From: Anaerolineaceae bacterium
Lineage (GTDB): Bacteria; Chloroflexota; Anaerolineae; Anaerolineales; Anaerolineaceae
Reading direction: 5' to 3'
Assembly (NCBI GenBank): GCA_014860845.1
Contig: JACZIY010000780.1
Coordinates: forward strand, 1 to 7,401
DNA length: 7,401 nucleotides
The notes under the pieces were generated by a model that saw only the letters and a program-made list of their open reading frames with translations, was not told the origin of the DNA and did not search any database. The position numbers were made by a program, and so were the translations under genes. Positions within the stretch are counted from its first letter, which is position 1. Every line of letters starts with the position of its first letter. Below are positions 7,073-7,401 of the stretch, piece by piece.

Positions 7073-7089
7073 TTATCCTGGATAATCAA
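7060..7089 (-). promoter_or_regulatory. Sigma70-type promoter for the MFS-ChrB-domain operon
   Basis: On the minus strand a perfect TATAAT (7060-7065) stands 18 bases downstream of TTGATT (7084-7089), which matches TTGACA at four positions. Transcription would start near 7053, giving a leader of about 80 bases before the transporter ATG. Both boxes overlap dyad symmetries, which points to regulated, probably inducible, expression. Confidence 0.6.
7072..7086. promoter_or_regulatory. Second candidate operator: 15-base palindrome in the promoter spacer
   Basis: ATTATCC and GGATAAT form perfect 7-base arms around one central base (7079). The element directly abuts the TTCCGT palindrome, fills the promoter spacer and touches the -35 box. 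Its half-site differs from TATACGGAA, so it may serve another protein, or it may be a chance A+T-rich symmetry. Confidence 0.4.
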
Positions 7090-7126
7090 AAATTGTTGAG
7101 ACTTATAATCCAATCCTCTGGTCTCA
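7088..7126 (-). terminator. Possible terminator of the oxidoreductase gene
   Basis: TGAGAC (minus strand, complement of 7121-7126) can pair with GTCTCA (complement of 7097-7102). This gives a 6-base stem with an 18-base loop, followed by ACAA and five T residues (7088-7092). The long loop and short stem make it weak. It overlaps the -35 region of the next operon. A 10-base direct repeat, ATAATCAAAA, also flanks this area (7082-7091 and 7126-7135). Confidence 0.3.
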
Positions 7127-7149
7127 TAATCAAAATACAATGTGTGATT

Positions 7150-7401
7150 TTACGACCACCAATCCTGTTCAATGAATTTCCCATCCAACCTGGACTCCTC
7201 AGCCGCGAATGCCAGCAAATGACTCTCCAGTGCTTCCCGCGCATCCTGCAATGATTCTTTAAAAGCATCCTGACGCACACCCTGCAGGAAGGACGCCACC
7301 AGTCGAAAATCGCCACCACCATGACCTTCTCCCAGCTCTGCACTGGTATCGAATTCCTTGTGCCAATCGGTACGGTGCTCATCCAGATGGATCCACGAGC
7401 C
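7150..7401 (-). CDS. Gfo/Idh/MocA-type oxidoreductase, C-terminal fragment (5' part outside window)
   Basis: The last 83 codons and a TAA stop are visible in the frame that stays open from the window edge. The fragment reads GSWIHLDEHRTDW, then GEGHGGGDFRLVASFLQGV (24-42), a helical block EALESHLLAFAAEESRLDG (56-74) and ends IEQDWWS. A GHGGGDxxLxxxFL segment followed by a SLESHLxAFAAExSR-like helix is characteristic of the C-terminal domain of NAD(P)-dependent Gfo/Idh/MocA sugar or cyclitol dehydrogenases. The Rossmann cofactor domain would lie beyond the window, so substrate and cofactor cannot be judged. An overlapping 98-codon open frame at 7086-7382 on the same strand is a shadow of this gene. 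It is separated from the transporter by a gap with its own promoter, so co-transcription with it is not required. Confidence 0.85.
   Translation of the reverse strand, partial: GSWIHLDEHRTDWHKEFDTSAELGEGHGGGDFRLVASFLQGVRQDAFKESLQDAREALESHLLAFAAEESRLDGKFIEQDWWS

Noticed and set aside
7086..7382. 98-codon open frame on the minus strand at the right end
   Set aside because: It overlaps, in another frame, the segment that translates to a recognisable Gfo/Idh/MocA C-terminus (GHGGGDFRLV and a SLESHL-like helix block). Its own translation has no family pattern.

Overview
All the real genes in this window lie on the minus strand. They are described here in transcription order, from high to low coordinates. 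The window looks bacterial: Shine-Dalgarno sites, sigma70-type promoters and tight gene spacing. The base composition is moderate. The pattern of divergent adjacent topoisomerase B and A genes, a Gfo/Idh/MocA oxidoreductase, an MFS plus ChrB-domain pair and an AlkZ-related protein would suit an environmental Chloroflexota (Anaerolineae-like) genome. That placement is an impression, not something the sequence proves.

Right end (7150-7401): the last 83 codons of a Gfo/Idh/MocA-type oxidoreductase. Next comes a 176-base gap holding a good promoter overlapped by two dyad-symmetric candidate operators. This promoter should drive a two-gene operon: a 12-helix MFS transporter (5675-6973), then, after only 2 bases, a 145-residue protein that is just the C-terminal domain of chromate-resistance protein ChrB (5235-5672). 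The two products probably work together in metal oxyanion stress or export, and a repressor encoded outside the window probably controls them.

Middle (4387-5061): a 224-residue AlkZ-related protein with a probable winged-helix region. It is separated from the ChrB gene by 173 bases that carry short hairpins and small direct repeats.

Left half (1-4211): a promoter with a perfect TATAAT box precedes a GTG-started type IIA topoisomerase subunit B gene (GyrB/ParE family, 731 residues). Eighteen bases later the subunit A gene (GyrA/ParC family) starts and runs off the left edge after 665 codons. The catalytic residues of both subunits are present. Several features depart from textbook gyrase: no GyrA-box in its usual place, Gln at the quinolone-contact Ser/Ala position, an enlarged transducer region in B, and loss of one ATP-proximal lysine. 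The pair could therefore be a topoisomerase IV-like or specialised second enzyme rather than the housekeeping gyrase.

I found no RNA gene, CRISPR array, insertion sequence or clearly new system. The most interesting points are the operator architecture of the transporter/ChrB operon and the non-canonical topoisomerase.
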